Position numbers and translations under genes: made by a program
The notes under the pieces: model-generated
Databases searched by the model: none
Told to the model about the DNA's origin: nothing
The model's input: only the letters and a program-made list of their open reading frames with translations
In this document: positions 16,778-27,099 of the stretch, piece after piece
How the letters are laid out: every line of letters begins with the position of its first letter
Position numbering within the stretch: the stretch's first letter is position 1
Source: Candidatus Kryptonium thompsonii
GTDB taxonomy: Bacteria; Bacteroidota; Ignavibacteria; Kryptoniales; Kryptoniaceae
Direction of reading: 5' to 3'
Assembly (NCBI GenBank): GCA_001442925.1
Contig: LDXX01000002.1
Location: 159,557-223,556, forward strand
DNA: 64,000 bases

Positions 16778-19564
16778 ATGAATTTTAAAAAATTTTTTAT
16801 CGCTCTTCTCATTCCTGCGATTGTTTTAGGTGGCAATACAGGGAAGATAGCGGGGCGAGTAACAGATGCTCAAACCGGGGAACCAATAGTCGGGGCAAAC
16901 ATAATAATTGAAGGAACATACCTTGGTGCAGCATCTGATTTAAACGGGAATTATGCTATAATAAATGTTCCACCAGGTGTATATAAAGTTAAAGCATCTG
17001 CAGTTGGATATAAAACGGTTGTAAAGGAAGGTGTAAAAGTTTCGATTGATCTTACCACGAAACTTGATTTCCAACTTGAGCAAACAGTTATTGAGCTTGG
17101 TCAAGAGGTTGTGGTGGTTGCTGAAAGACCACTTGTGCAAAAAGATTTGACTGCTTCGACGGCTATAATTGGAAGTGAGTTAATAGAAGCCTTGCCTATC
17201 ACTGAGTTTCAAGAAGTTTTGGAATTGCAGGCTGGGGTTGTTGCGGGTCATATTCGTGGTGGTAGGAGTGGGGAAGTGGCATATTGGATTGATGGTGTTC
17301 CTGTGACAGATGTTTACGACAGAAGCACTGTCATTTCAGTTGATAGGAAATCGATCCAAGAGCTTCAACTTGTGAGTGGTGCTTTCAATGCGGAATATGG
17401 GCAGGCGATGTCTGGAATTATAAACATAGCTACAAAGGATGGGGGCAACAGTTTGAATGGGAGTTTCACCACCTATTTTGGTGGGTATGCCACGGCTCAT
17501 ACGAATATATTTACTGGTTTAAGTAAGTTTCAGCCTATGTCAATTAGAAATTTTGAGGGGAATTTAAGTGGCCCAGTTATCAAGGATAAGCTTTTCTTTT
17601 ATCTCAATGGTAGATGGATTTACTTTGGGGGATGGCTTTATGGAGTAAGGAAGTTTAAACCGGAAAACATAGTTGACAATCGCGACCCTGATCCTAACAA
17701 GTGGATCATAAGTTTAAATCCAGAACAAGGATTTGGAGATAGCGCGTTCGTCCCGATGAATTGGAATAGAAAGATATTTTTGCAGAGCAAATTTACATTT
17801 TATCTATCGCCGACATTTAAGGTTTCGTATAACTACATGTATGAATACATGAAATATCGGAATTTTGATTTTGCTTTCAAGTATAACCCTGACGGTGATT
17901 TGAATCGTTTTCATAAAGGGATTACAAACATCTTTTCGATAAATCACACGCTGAGCAAAACGACATTTTATCAAATGAGTTTTTCATACTTTTTCAAAGA
18001 TTATAGACACTATGTTTTTCAAGATCCATACGATCCCAGATATGTTCATCCTAAGCTTTTGCTTCAGCCCGGACCTTACAGTTTTATTGCCGGTGGGATG
18101 AAAATGGATCATTTTTATAGAAATACTGGCACATATGTTGCAAAGTTTGATTTAACATCGCAGGTTACAAGAGTTCACCAAATGAAAACCGGGGTTGAGT
18201 TCAGGTATCATACTATTTATTTTGAGGGGTTTTATCTTGATTTATCTGACGAAGATAGGGCGAGGGACCCGATTCTTGATAAGAATCCGTATGTTAAAAC
18301 GAGGATTCCTGATATAAGTGAGCCATCACACACCTTATTTAGAAATAACCCGAAGGAATTTTCATACTATATTCAGGATAAAATGGAATTTAACGAGATA
18401 ATTTTGAATGTTGGGGTTAGGTTTGATTATTTTAATCCCGATTGGCATGTACTTGCTGATCCGTCTGATCCAAATATCTACCAACCTTTAAAACCGCAAA
18501 ATAGGTACTTTGATACAAACAATAATGGGATTTATGGAGATGAAGGAGATGTTCCCAAAACAGTTGATGATAGAAGAGCATATTGGTATATTCGTGCGAA
18601 GCCAAAGTGGCAGTGGAGTCCAAGAATAGGTGTTGCTTTTCCGATAACCGATCGTGGAGTTATACATTTTTCTTACGGTCATTTCTTCCAAATTCCGCCA
18701 TTTGAATATCTTTACACAAATCCTGAATTTAAACTTGGTTCTGGGACGGGAAATATTGGACTTGTTGGGAATGCTGATTTAAAGCCTGAGCAAACTGTAA
18801 GTGGTGAAATCGGTGTTCAACAAGCGATCACAAATGATATAACGGTTGAGTTAACTGGGTATTTCAGGGATATAAGAAACTTAACTGGGACAAGAGCCGA
18901 TGAAATTTTTATATTCGGTGGCTCAGCTTGGTATAACAAGTATGAGAACACAGACTTTGGGTTTGTGCGAGGGATTGTTTTATCGCTTGATAAAAGATTT
19001 TCGAATAATTGGGCTTTGACAATTGATTATACCTTTCAAGTCGCAAAGGGAAACGCATCTGACCCAGCTCAAACGCGAAGCCTTCGGCTTGGTGGGCAAT
19101 GGCCTGAGGTAAAGATAATTCCGCTTGATTGGGATCAAAGACACACATTGAATGTAACTGCTTCTTATTCAATTCCAGGAAGTTGGGGTTTGAGTGTTGT
19201 TGCTCAATATGGAAGCGGGACACCGTATACGCCAAGGCAATCGAAGAACATTGGCACACTTTTAATCAACTCGGAAAAGAAGCCTTCTGTTTTTAATGTT
19301 GATCTTAGGCTTTATAAGGACATTAAATTTAAGTTCTTCACACTTTCTTTGTTTGCTCGCGTTTATAATGTGTTTGATACAAAGAATGCCTATGGTGTTT
19401 ACAACGATACCGGAAGGCCCGATTTTACACTTGATTATCTCAGCGCTTTGAAACAACAGCCAGTTCAGCTTGTGAATCCACTTGGCGAATGGTTTACAAA
19501 CCCAACTTTTTATTCGGAGCCGAGAAGAATTGAATTTGGGTTGACGATTTTCTTCGGTAGATAA
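16778..19564 (+). CDS. TonB-dependent receptor of the glucan locus (SusC-like role)
   Basis: Encodes 928 residues. Signal peptide (1-18), carboxypeptidase-regulatory-like domain (about 22-110, GKIAGRVTDAQTGEPIVGAN), plug (about 125-230, with IDGVPVTDVYD and a GAFNAEYGQAMSGIINI strand), then a long barrel to residue 928 ending in FFGR. It moves a substrate across the outer membrane using TonB energy. It follows the LacI gene by 18 bp and precedes a T9SS-type exported protein by 23 bp, so the three are an operon. No susD-like gene is present. The substrate is inferred to be an alpha-glucan oligosaccharide from the GH13, GH57 and MalEFG genes downstream, not from the receptor's own sequence. Confidence 0.88.
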   Translation: MNFKKFFIALLIPAIVLGGNTGKIAGRVTDAQTGEPIVGANIIIEGTYLGAASDLNGNYAIINVPPGVYKVKASAVGYKTVVKEGVKVSIDLTTKLDFQLEQTVIELGQEVVVVAERPLVQKDLTASTAIIGSELIEALPITEFQEVLELQAGVVAGHIRGGRSGEVAYWIDGVPVTDVYDRSTVISVDRKSIQELQLVSGAFNAEYGQAMSGIINIATKDGGNSLNGSFTTYFGGYATAHTNIFTGLSKFQPMSIRNFEGNLSGPVIKDKLFFYLNGRWIYFGGWLYGVRKFKPENIVDNRDPDPNKWIISLNPEQGFGDSAFVPMNWNRKIFLQSKFTFYLSPTFKVSYNYMYEYMKYRNFDFAFKYNPDGDLNRFHKGITNIFSINHTLSKTTFYQMSFSYFFKDYRHYVFQDPYDPRYVHPKLLLQPGPYSFIAGGMKMDHFYRNTGTYVAKFDLTSQVTRVHQMKTGVEFRYHTIYFEGFYLDLSDEDRARDPILDKNPYVKTRIPDISEPSHTLFRNNPKEFSYYIQDKMEFNEIILNVGVRFDYFNPDWHVLADPSDPNIYQPLKPQNRYFDTNNNGIYGDEGDVPKTVDDRRAYWYIRAKPKWQWSPRIGVAFPITDRGVIHFSYGHFFQIPPFEYLYTNPEFKLGSGTGNIGLVGNADLKPEQTVSGEIGVQQAITNDITVELTGYFRDIRNLTGTRADEIFIFGGSAWYNKYENTDFGFVRGIVLSLDKRFSNNWALTIDYTFQVAKGNASDPAQTRSLRLGGQWPEVKIIPLDWDQRHTLNVTASYSIPGSWGLSVVAQYGSGTPYTPRQSKNIGTLLINSEKKPSVFNVDLRLYKDIKFKFFTLSLFARVYNVFDTKNAYGVYNDTGRPDFTLDYLSALKQQPVQLVNPLGEWFTNPTFYSEPRRIEFGLTIFFGR

Positions 19565-19587
19565 TTGAAACAAAATTAAGTTAAGTC

Positions 19588-22500
19588 ATGAGAAAAATTT
19601 TAGGTTTAATTCTGTTTTTTTCTATCCTTCATTTGATTTCGTTTGATGTTTCCATTGCTCAAAAGTTAAGGGGCGACAGGACTTTTCGAAAGGTTGGGAT
19701 ACATAATGGTAATCTTGTCAAGACGGTATTTGGTAATTGGGGGGTAATAGCACAACCTTCAAATCAGGGTCCACCGCTTGCGTGGAAATATGATGACAAC
19801 GGTTATGCGGGTGATGTCAGCATTCTTGTCGGGGTTGAGTTGTATTTCCCAAGATTTGATTCAGCGCTTGGAAGGGTGGTTGTTGATACGGTTCATTCAG
19901 TTGTAATTTGTCCGGTTGATAGACCTGGTGGTGCATCGGGTGGTGAGACAGGAAGTGGAGGAAAGTTTTGGGGTTTTGAGCCGGTTCCAGGTTATGCAAA
20001 TCCAACTCTTCAAGAACCTGGTAAAGGCGTTGCAATGAGTCATTTACCTGAAACTTGGCCACCATTTTGGCCTGATCATCCAGATTGGATAGATACAACA
20101 ACTGGAAAACCGTTTTGGAATGGATATTTTGGTAAGGGAATTACAAATGCGGACCAGGAAAGTTATTTCGTCATGGATGATAACAACGATGAAAAATACA
20201 ATAGAAGGTATGGTTTCAGACCCGATTCGACTGATTCAACGAGAATGGGGCACGGGCTTTTTGTGAAGGTAAGGGGAATGCAGTGGTCAAATGTTTTAGC
20301 AGAAGATGGAATTTTTTGGATATATGATATAACGAATGAAGGCACAACAGATTATAGGAGAACTGTTTTTGGATTTTTAGTTGGAACTTGGGTTGGCGCT
20401 GGTGGTGGTTCGAGTGGTAATACCGAATGGAGAGATGATTTGTCGTTTTTTGATGCTGCTGAGGACTTGACATATTCATGGGATGCTGATAAATATATTG
20501 ATAAAAGTTCAAATCCGAAATGGATCGGAAGCGTTGGTTACCTTGGATATGGTTTTCTTGAAACGCCGGGCAATCCTTTTGATGGTATTGATAACGATGG
20601 TGACAGCAATAATCCAGGCAGTCCCAAATTTAAAGCTCAAGATTTCCCACCTTCTCCTTTAAATCCTGATGGGATGAACAGGGTATTATCACGGTTTGAT
20701 CCAGGACCAAATCCCGATTTTCCAAATAATAAAATAGTTTTGATTGAGGTTAAAAAGGTTTATTCACAGATGTATGGAGTTTATCAAACCGTTTACGAAA
20801 GAAAAGTTGTTTCTTTGGATACGCTTTTCAAAAACGATACTGACACAATTACGGTTTACTCTCTTGGGCTTCCGTTTGTAATTTGGCCTGGTAAAGAACT
20901 CGTTGAGATCCCAAACAATGGGATTGACGATGACCTTGATGGCTTGATAGATGAAAACTTTGATCTTCATTATAGACAAATTCGGAAGACTGCTGATGGA
21001 AGGGTGATTTTTGATAAGTTAAATCCACTTGCGTATAAGAACTATTTCACAGGTCGAGGTCTAAATGATCCAATGATTGATGAAAGAAGGGATGATGGAA
21101 TTGATAACGATGGTGATTGGGATCCATACTGGGATGATGTTGGGGCAGACGGGGTTCCTGGGACAGGTGATTTTGGTGAGGGTGATAGGAGTCCAACTCC
21201 TGGGGAACCGCATTTTGACGCAACTGATGTGAATGAATCTGATCAAATTGGACTGACGAGTTTTGACTTCTTTGTTCCAGCTGGAGCGATAAACATGGCT
21301 AATGACGAAGAGATGTGGAGGCGTCTTGCCCCTGGAAATTGGCAAGTCCCTGAACAATATATCACAGGTTATGTTGAAGGTCCTGATTTTGATGCTGGTT
21401 CTGGATATTTTCCGTTGACATCAAAGCAGACTGAAAGATTTTCACTTATACTTTTTATGGGTGAGGACTTAAAGGATCTGTATTTTAATAAAAGAGTTAT
21501 GCAAGGGATTTATGATGCGAACTATAACTTCCCGAGACCTCCGGAGAAACCAACTTTAAGGGCAATTGCTGGGGATAGGAAAGTTATTTTGTATTGGGAT
21601 AATGTCGCTGAAAAATCTTTTGACCGTGCGCTTGCCGAGGTTTATAAAAATAAGGGTGAAGATGTCAACAAGGCTTATGATTTTGAGGGTTATAAAATTT
21701 ATAAAGCGACGGATCCAAATTTCAACGATGCCAGGGTTATAACTGATGGATTTGGAAATCCTGTTTTTTATAAACCGATAGCGCAGTTTGATCTTAAAGA
21801 TAGTGTTTTCGGGTGGTTTCCACTTGATTTCAATGGTGTTAAGTTCTGGCTTGGAAGCGAAACCGGAATTCAACATCAATTTATTGATACAGATGTTAAG
21901 AATGGTGTCACATATTATTATGCGGTTGTCGCTTATGATAAGGGTGATGCTGAACTAAAGGTTTTTCCATCGGAGAATTCAAAATATATTCAAATCACAT
22001 CAACAGGGAAGTTGATTTTTGATAAAAATACTGTAAGCGTGACCCCAAATGCTCCATCCGCTGGATTTTTGCCCGCTGGAACTGATAGCATTCGTCATAT
22101 AGAAGGACCTGCTACAGGGAACATCTATCTTTATGTCCTTGATCCTTTTAAAGTCAAAGATAATCATACCTACAGGGTTGTTTTCAAGGATTCATCTTTT
22201 AACAGGATAACAACAGCTTATTCCGTTATTGATATCACTAATCAATCTAATCCGGATACAGTTGTGAAATGGAGTCGCATTTTTGAGGGTGAGACGGATT
22301 TGTTTGACGGGATGAGATTAATTTTTGACAATCACTGGAATATAAAGTTTATTGATAGTTTATCTGGATGGAACAGGTCGGGTATGCCAAAGTTTACATT
22401 TACACAGTTTAGCGCTGGAGCTGTCAGAGGCAAGTTATATCCGGCTGATTATCGGATTGAATTTTACGATGAGGTTGTTGATACATCAATGGCATATTCT

Positions 22501-23136
22501 CCGCTTAGAATACCTGCTCAACCTGTGAAGTTTAAAGTTAAAAATCTGACTGACGACAAGTATATAGACTTCATTTATGTGAACGTGTATAATGCCTTTA
22601 CAAAGGTTAGGCAAATTAGCATTGGTTTCTATGAGACATATCAGAACACATCTTCGTTTACCTGGGCTGTTATATTTCAGGGAGATTCAGCGTTTACATT
22701 GCCAGGTGCTGGAAATGTTTTAACATTAAGGACAACGAAGCCATTTAGGGAGGGGGATATTTACGAGTTTGAGGTTCGCGCGAATCGCATTGATCCTGAA
22801 CTTGCGAAGGCACAGCTTGATAAGATACGGGTTGTTCCAAATCCCTATGTCGTTGCTGAAAGGTGGGAACCGCCACTTCCGCCTGGAATTTCAAGTGGTA
22901 GAGGTCCGCAGAAGATTGATTTCACACATGTCCCGGCAGGTGCAACGATTTATATTTTTACATCTCGTGGGGAGCTTGTTGTGACATTGAAGCATGATAA
23001 AGATATTTCGGATGGGACTGTTTCATGGAATCTAAAGACGAAGGAAAATTTAGACGCAGCTTATGGGGTATATTTCTATGTTGTTGACGCTCCAGGGATT
23101 GGTCAAAAGACTGGAAAATTTGCAATTATAAAATAA
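19588..23136 (+). CDS. Large T9SS-type surface protein partnered with the TonB receptor
   Basis: Encodes 1182 residues with a signal peptide (1-24). The N-terminal 600 residues have no family I recognise and are rich in Asp/Gly loops such as GIDNDGDWDPYWDD and GIDDDLDGLIDE, likely calcium-binding. About 650-810 resembles a fibronectin type III region (RKVILYWDN, YKIYKATD, YYYAVVAYDKGD). The C-terminus from about 1077 (IRVVPNPYVVAERW ... GELVVTL ... GVYFYVVDAPG ... KFAIIK) is the 'VVPNPY' variant of the T9SS sorting domain. It sits between the TonB receptor (23 bp) and a PorV-like gene (15 bp). It may act as the surface substrate-capturing partner in place of SusD. That role is an inference. 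Confidence 0.78.
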   Translation: MRKILGLILFFSILHLISFDVSIAQKLRGDRTFRKVGIHNGNLVKTVFGNWGVIAQPSNQGPPLAWKYDDNGYAGDVSILVGVELYFPRFDSALGRVVVDTVHSVVICPVDRPGGASGGETGSGGKFWGFEPVPGYANPTLQEPGKGVAMSHLPETWPPFWPDHPDWIDTTTGKPFWNGYFGKGITNADQESYFVMDDNNDEKYNRRYGFRPDSTDSTRMGHGLFVKVRGMQWSNVLAEDGIFWIYDITNEGTTDYRRTVFGFLVGTWVGAGGGSSGNTEWRDDLSFFDAAEDLTYSWDADKYIDKSSNPKWIGSVGYLGYGFLETPGNPFDGIDNDGDSNNPGSPKFKAQDFPPSPLNPDGMNRVLSRFDPGPNPDFPNNKIVLIEVKKVYSQMYGVYQTVYERKVVSLDTLFKNDTDTITVYSLGLPFVIWPGKELVEIPNNGIDDDLDGLIDENFDLHYRQIRKTADGRVIFDKLNPLAYKNYFTGRGLNDPMIDERRDDGIDNDGDWDPYWDDVGADGVPGTGDFGEGDRSPTPGEPHFDATDVNESDQIGLTSFDFFVPAGAINMANDEEMWRRLAPGNWQVPEQYITGYVEGPDFDAGSGYFPLTSKQTERFSLILFMGEDLKDLYFNKRVMQGIYDANYNFPRPPEKPTLRAIAGDRKVILYWDNVAEKSFDRALAEVYKNKGEDVNKAYDFEGYKIYKATDPNFNDARVITDGFGNPVFYKPIAQFDLKDSVFGWFPLDFNGVKFWLGSETGIQHQFIDTDVKNGVTYYYAVVAYDKGDAELKVFPSENSKYIQITSTGKLIFDKNTVSVTPNAPSAGFLPAGTDSIRHIEGPATGNIYLYVLDPFKVKDNHTYRVVFKDSSFNRITTAYSVIDITNQSNPDTVVKWSRIFEGETDLFDGMRLIFDNHWNIKFIDSLSGWNRSGMPKFTFTQFSAGAVRGKLYPADYRIEFYDEVVDTSMAYSPLRIPAQPVKFKVKNLTDDKYIDFIYVNVYNAFTKVRQISIGFYETYQNTSSFTWAVIFQGDSAFTLPGAGNVLTLRTTKPFREGDIYEFEVRANRIDPELAKAQLDKIRVVPNPYVVAERWEPPLPPGISSGRGPQKIDFTHVPAGATIYIFTSRGELVVTLKHDKDISDGTVSWNLKTKENLDAAYGVYFYVVDAPGIGQKTGKFAIIK

Positions 23137-23151
23137 AAGTTTGGCTAAACT

Positions 23152-24162
23152 ATGGTGAGAAGAGTTTGTTTTATCTTCATCGCAATTTTAATTTTGAGCC
23201 TTCCTCTTATATCTCAATCTAAAGTTGGCACTACTGCTGCTCCATTTCTTGGCATAGCGGTTGGTCCAAGGGCTATAGGTTTAGGTGGGGCTTTTACTGC
23301 TTTCGCTGGGGATGTTAGCGCGCTGTATTGGAACCCAGCTGGAGTTTCAAGGCTTGGGAGAAATGAGATAATGCTTTCGCACACAAAATGGATTTTCGGG
23401 ACAAGTTTTGATTGGGTCGGTATCGCAGTTGGAATTGATAGAAATAATTATGTTGGTGTGAGCATCACAAGACTTGATTATGGTGAGGAAGAAGTTACGA
23501 CGATTGATTACCCGGAAGGAACTGGTGAAAGGTGGGACGCAAGTGATATTGCAGTTGGCATTTCTTATGCGCGGAACTTAACAGATAGATTTTCAGTTGG
23601 GGGAACTGTAAAGTTCATTCAACAAAAGTTGTGGAACGAAAGAGCTACTGGATTTGCACTTGATGTAGGTGTTTTGTTCATAACCGAATTTAAAGGTCTT
23701 AAACTTGGGGCGAGCATTTCAAATTTTGGAACTGAAATGCAACTTGATGGAAAAGACTTGTTTGTGATTTATGATCCTGATCCCGGAGCTTCTGGAAATA
23801 ATCCGGCAATAAGTGCAAAGCTTAAAACTGATAATTGGCCACTTCCACTTCTTTTTAGGGTTGGTGCTTCAATTGATGTTTTTAAGACCGAAACAAATTA
23901 TCTGACGCTTGCGGTTGATGCACTTCATCCGAATGATAACACGGAAAGTTTGAATATTGGTTTTGAATACAGTTTTCGCAATTTGATTTTTTTGAGGGCC
24001 GGTTATAAGTCGTTGTTTCAAAAAGATTCGCAAGAAAGATTTACGGTTGGTGTTGGGATAAATTACAAAGTTGGTGGGATTGGATTTAGTTTTGATTATT
24101 CGTATCAAGATTTTGGGATTTTAAAGAACATCCAGAGCTTTGCAATTGCTTTGCAGTTTTAA
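23152..24162 (+). CDS. PorV/PorQ family outer-membrane protein
   Basis: Encodes 336 residues. After a signal peptide (1-21) it shows the PorV/UPF0164 signature: GTTAAPFLGIAVGPRAIGLG, then GAFTAFAGDVSALYWNPAG. The remainder alternates beta-strands and ends in aromatic FAIALQF, as expected for a FadL-like 14-strand barrel. PorV shuttles T9SS cargo from the translocon to the attachment complex. Its place 15 bp after a T9SS-type cargo gene, in a sugar operon, suggests a dedicated shuttle or assembly partner for that cargo instead of the general PorV. Which of the PorV, PorQ or uncharacterised subgroups it belongs to cannot be settled by eye. Confidence 0.85.
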   Translation: MVRRVCFIFIAILILSLPLISQSKVGTTAAPFLGIAVGPRAIGLGGAFTAFAGDVSALYWNPAGVSRLGRNEIMLSHTKWIFGTSFDWVGIAVGIDRNNYVGVSITRLDYGEEEVTTIDYPEGTGERWDASDIAVGISYARNLTDRFSVGGTVKFIQQKLWNERATGFALDVGVLFITEFKGLKLGASISNFGTEMQLDGKDLFVIYDPDPGASGNNPAISAKLKTDNWPLPLLFRVGASIDVFKTETNYLTLAVDALHPNDNTESLNIGFEYSFRNLIFLRAGYKSLFQKDSQERFTVGVGINYKVGGIGFSFDYSYQDFGILKNIQSFAIALQF

Positions 24163-24279
24163 AAACAAAAGTGGAGGTCAAATTCGCAAAAACTTAAAAA
24201 AACGAAATTTTTACTTGCTTAATTCGCCTCGTTCTTTTAACTTAATTCTGAAAAACAAAAATAATGGGAGGGTAGTATC

Positions 24280-27036
24280 ATGTTAAGGTCGATTAAAACT
24301 TTAGCAATTCTTTTCGTTCTCACCACTGTGGCTCTATCAATTTCTTTTGCGCAGTTAAAACTCTCACCTGTATGGGTTAAGAAAGCAGGGGTAGTGTCCT
24401 GGCTTCAGACCGATAATGCGGCACGCGGAATAGCTTATAATCCTGTTAATGATCATGTTTATGTTGTTTCAAGGACTGATGGATTGAAAGTAGTAATCCT
24501 TAGCGCAGCAACTGGTGATAGCCTTGGGAAATTGGATGTAACAGGTATAAGTGGTGGGACATTTGCTTTAAATATGATTGATGTTACAAGTGATGGGATA
24601 ATTTATGCGTGTAATTTGTCCACCAATACCAGTGGTGATACCGTGTTCAAAGTATATCGTTGGGCTGATGAAAGCTCTGCGCCGACAGTAGCAGTTTCGT
24701 GGAGAGTTAACGCAAGAGTTGGTGACGCATTTGCAGTTGATGGTTCTGGAACAAATACAAAAATTTATGCAAGTGGCACTGGAAATGACAAAGTGGTAGT
24801 TTTTGGAACAACCGATGGAGTAAACTTTACATATGAAAAGTCGGTCACCGTTGGCACTGGTCGTGCACGACTTGGCATTGACATTGATAAAGATGGAAAT
24901 ATTTGGGGTAATGGTGCTGGAACAATTGCTGGTGTATGGGATCAAAGTGGAAACTTATTGGGTGAAATTGCGGGTACATCAGGGACTGCTACAGCTGATT
25001 TGGGTTTAACTGCCTCCGGAAGAAAACTTTTCTTCACTTTGGGAATGGGTGCTGGTGTAGCTAGTCCTTATTTTAAATTTTATGTTTATGATGTAACAGA
25101 GGGTCCAGCAAAGGCAAAATTAATAGCTGTGACTGATAGTATCACTGGTAACTCAAATGCAAACGGCACTGGAAGAGCGGTATACGATCCTGTACGTCAT
25201 AGGATGATCGCTCTTGCGACAAACAACTATCTTGCTTCATTCCAGTTGACTTATCAAGTTACATTTAATGTTAACACAGCGACATCGCCGAAACTTTTGA
25301 CGGATTCATCGCTTGTTGAGGTTCGTGGTTCACATCCATTGCTTGGTCCATGGTCAAGTGCGAACACAAATAGAATGACGAATTTAGGTGGTGATTATTG
25401 GAAACTTTCAATTGATTTTCCAGATACGATGATAGGGAAGGGGCTTGAGTACAAATTCTATGCTGAGGATTGGGAAGATGGTCCCAATCATTCATTAATC
25501 ATACCTGCGGCGGATACGACATTGCCACTTGTTTTCTTCCGCAAGCAAGGTTTTGGACCAAATCCACCGTATACGCCAACTGATTCAATTGATGTGTGGT
25601 TTAGGGTTTATGTTTATAACATCCCTGAGTTTGACCCAGCACAACATGTCGTTGGAGTTCGTGGAGCGCAATTGCCAAACCATAACGATTTTGGAGATAT
25701 AAGTTGGGGCAGGACTTTTGTTCTCAGTCCAGAACCAGCAAATGATAAGATTTGGTCCGGAAGGTTGAGATTCCCGTCGCCATCCGGAATTGCTTATAAG
25801 TTCGTGATTGCTTCCAGAGATAACCCCGACAATGTTATAAGGTGGGAATCAGATCCGAATCGCGAGGTCACTATAAAACGAGATACGACATTAGGATGGA
25901 CGACATTTGATAGAAAAGTTATCGCTCCAGCAAAGCCAGTTGCCCTTTACTTTAGCGTTGATATGAGCGTAATGCAAGGAGCTGGGATTTTCTATCCAGA
26001 CAGCGGTGATGTTGTTTTGGTTCGTGGCAGTTTCAATGGTTGGGGTGAATCTGACGCGTTGAGCCCGTCAACCCTTGAGCCCGGAGTATGGGAGAAGTTT
26101 GTTACGATTACAGCTGCACCTGGCGATTTCATTGAATTCAAGTATTACATCAAGACTGGGACAAATAATCAAGCGAGGGTTCCAAATGGTGGATGGGAAA
26201 CAGGCGCAAATAGAAAGTACACATTTACTGATGCAGATACCCAGCAAGTTGCAAGGGATTACTTTAACAAACTTGGTCCGGAAGGTTATGTTCAGAAGCC
26301 AGAGGGGGTTGAGGTGTGGTTCTATTGCGATATGAGAGGAGTGACTGACAATAGTGGCAATCCAATTACAAGGGTCGATTCATTGTTCATCGCTGGGAGC
26401 ACACCGCCATTGTTCTGGATTTGGGATGAACCAACGAGGGATCGTTCAAAGTTGAGGATGCATGATGATGGTGCATATCCAGATAAAGTCGCTGGAGATA
26501 CAATTTATGCTGTCGCTTTGACATTCCCAAAGTGGAGTATAAAGGGACCGATTCAGTTTAAGTTTGCGGCGAATGGAACTGTTGACAATGAGGCTGGCTT
26601 CCAAGAGGATCATCTCTTGTTCCTTGATGATATGCCAGATCAACCGGGTACAAAGGCGGTAAATGAACTTGAGGTTGTTAAATTTGGAAGACAGAGAGGA
26701 TTGGGTGCTTTCAAAGATACAGTTAAGATCGTGAACAAGTTCACAGGTGTTAAGCAAACAGATGAGATTCCTTTGACATACGCTTTGTATCAAAACTATC
26801 CGAACCCATTTAACCCGACCACAACGATTAAATATAGCATACCGAATACAGAGCGTGTCACATTGAAGATTTACAATATTCTTGGACAAGAGGTTGCAAC
26901 ACTTGTTGATGAGGAACAGAAGCCAGGTGTCTATGAATTGAAATTTGACGCTGGAAATCTTGCGAGTGGTGTTTACTTCTACAGATTGAAAGCTGGTGGA
27001 TTTACCGCTGTTAAGAAGATGATGCTGGTGAAGTAA
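24280..27036 (+). CDS. T9SS-secreted starch-binding protein
   Basis: Encodes 918 residues behind a GGGAGG ribosome site and a 117-bp gap, so it may have its own promoter. Signal peptide (1-24); a propeller-like N-terminal region (about 30-320, AARGIAYNPVNDHVYVVSR); three carbohydrate-binding-like beta domains. The first (about 325-420, VRGSHPLLGPWSS, YKFYAEDWEDG) resembles CBM20. The second (about 553-657, VLVRGSFNGWGESDAL) resembles CBM48 or SusE-type modules. The third lies at about 683-767 (FIAGSTPPLFWIWDEP). The sorting domain from about 828 (NYPNPFNPTTTIKYSIP, LGQEVATLV) directs T9SS export. No catalytic domain is seen, so it probably binds starch or glycogen at the surface. A palindromic repeat begins at its stop codon. 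Confidence 0.82.
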   Translation: MLRSIKTLAILFVLTTVALSISFAQLKLSPVWVKKAGVVSWLQTDNAARGIAYNPVNDHVYVVSRTDGLKVVILSAATGDSLGKLDVTGISGGTFALNMIDVTSDGIIYACNLSTNTSGDTVFKVYRWADESSAPTVAVSWRVNARVGDAFAVDGSGTNTKIYASGTGNDKVVVFGTTDGVNFTYEKSVTVGTGRARLGIDIDKDGNIWGNGAGTIAGVWDQSGNLLGEIAGTSGTATADLGLTASGRKLFFTLGMGAGVASPYFKFYVYDVTEGPAKAKLIAVTDSITGNSNANGTGRAVYDPVRHRMIALATNNYLASFQLTYQVTFNVNTATSPKLLTDSSLVEVRGSHPLLGPWSSANTNRMTNLGGDYWKLSIDFPDTMIGKGLEYKFYAEDWEDGPNHSLIIPAADTTLPLVFFRKQGFGPNPPYTPTDSIDVWFRVYVYNIPEFDPAQHVVGVRGAQLPNHNDFGDISWGRTFVLSPEPANDKIWSGRLRFPSPSGIAYKFVIASRDNPDNVIRWESDPNREVTIKRDTTLGWTTFDRKVIAPAKPVALYFSVDMSVMQGAGIFYPDSGDVVLVRGSFNGWGESDALSPSTLEPGVWEKFVTITAAPGDFIEFKYYIKTGTNNQARVPNGGWETGANRKYTFTDADTQQVARDYFNKLGPEGYVQKPEGVEVWFYCDMRGVTDNSGNPITRVDSLFIAGSTPPLFWIWDEPTRDRSKLRMHDDGAYPDKVAGDTIYAVALTFPKWSIKGPIQFKFAANGTVDNEAGFQEDHLLFLDDMPDQPGTKAVNELEVVKFGRQRGLGAFKDTVKIVNKFTGVKQTDEIPLTYALYQNYPNPFNPTTTIKYSIPNTERVTLKIYNILGQEVATLVDEEQKPGVYELKFDAGNLASGVYFYRLKAGGFTAVKKMMLVK

Positions 27037-27082
27037 CTCACCCCCTTAATCCCCCTCTCTAAATTTTTAGAGAGGGGGTTAA
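27036..27082 (+). repeat. Palindromic repeat R1 (also acts as hairpin terminator)
   Basis: Begins at the stop of the upstream gene with ACTCACCCCC. A perfect 13-bp stem (27051-27063 with 27066-27078, CCCCCTCTCTAAA) closes on two T residues. The left outer arm is present, but the matching right GGGGGTGAGT is lost, so this is a truncated copy of the R2/R3 element. Confidence 0.85.
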
Positions 27083-27099
27083 GATGCTAAAAGTTTTAA

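Noticed and set aside
18432..21879. Antisense frames of 60-116 codons inside the TonB receptor and its T9SS partner
   Set aside because: Low-complexity composition mirrors the codons of the real genes; no initiation signals.
19588..23136. The protein after the TonB receptor considered as a SusD homologue
   Set aside because: It is twice the size of SusD, has no lipobox or TPR-like helices, and ends in a T9SS-type sorting domain.
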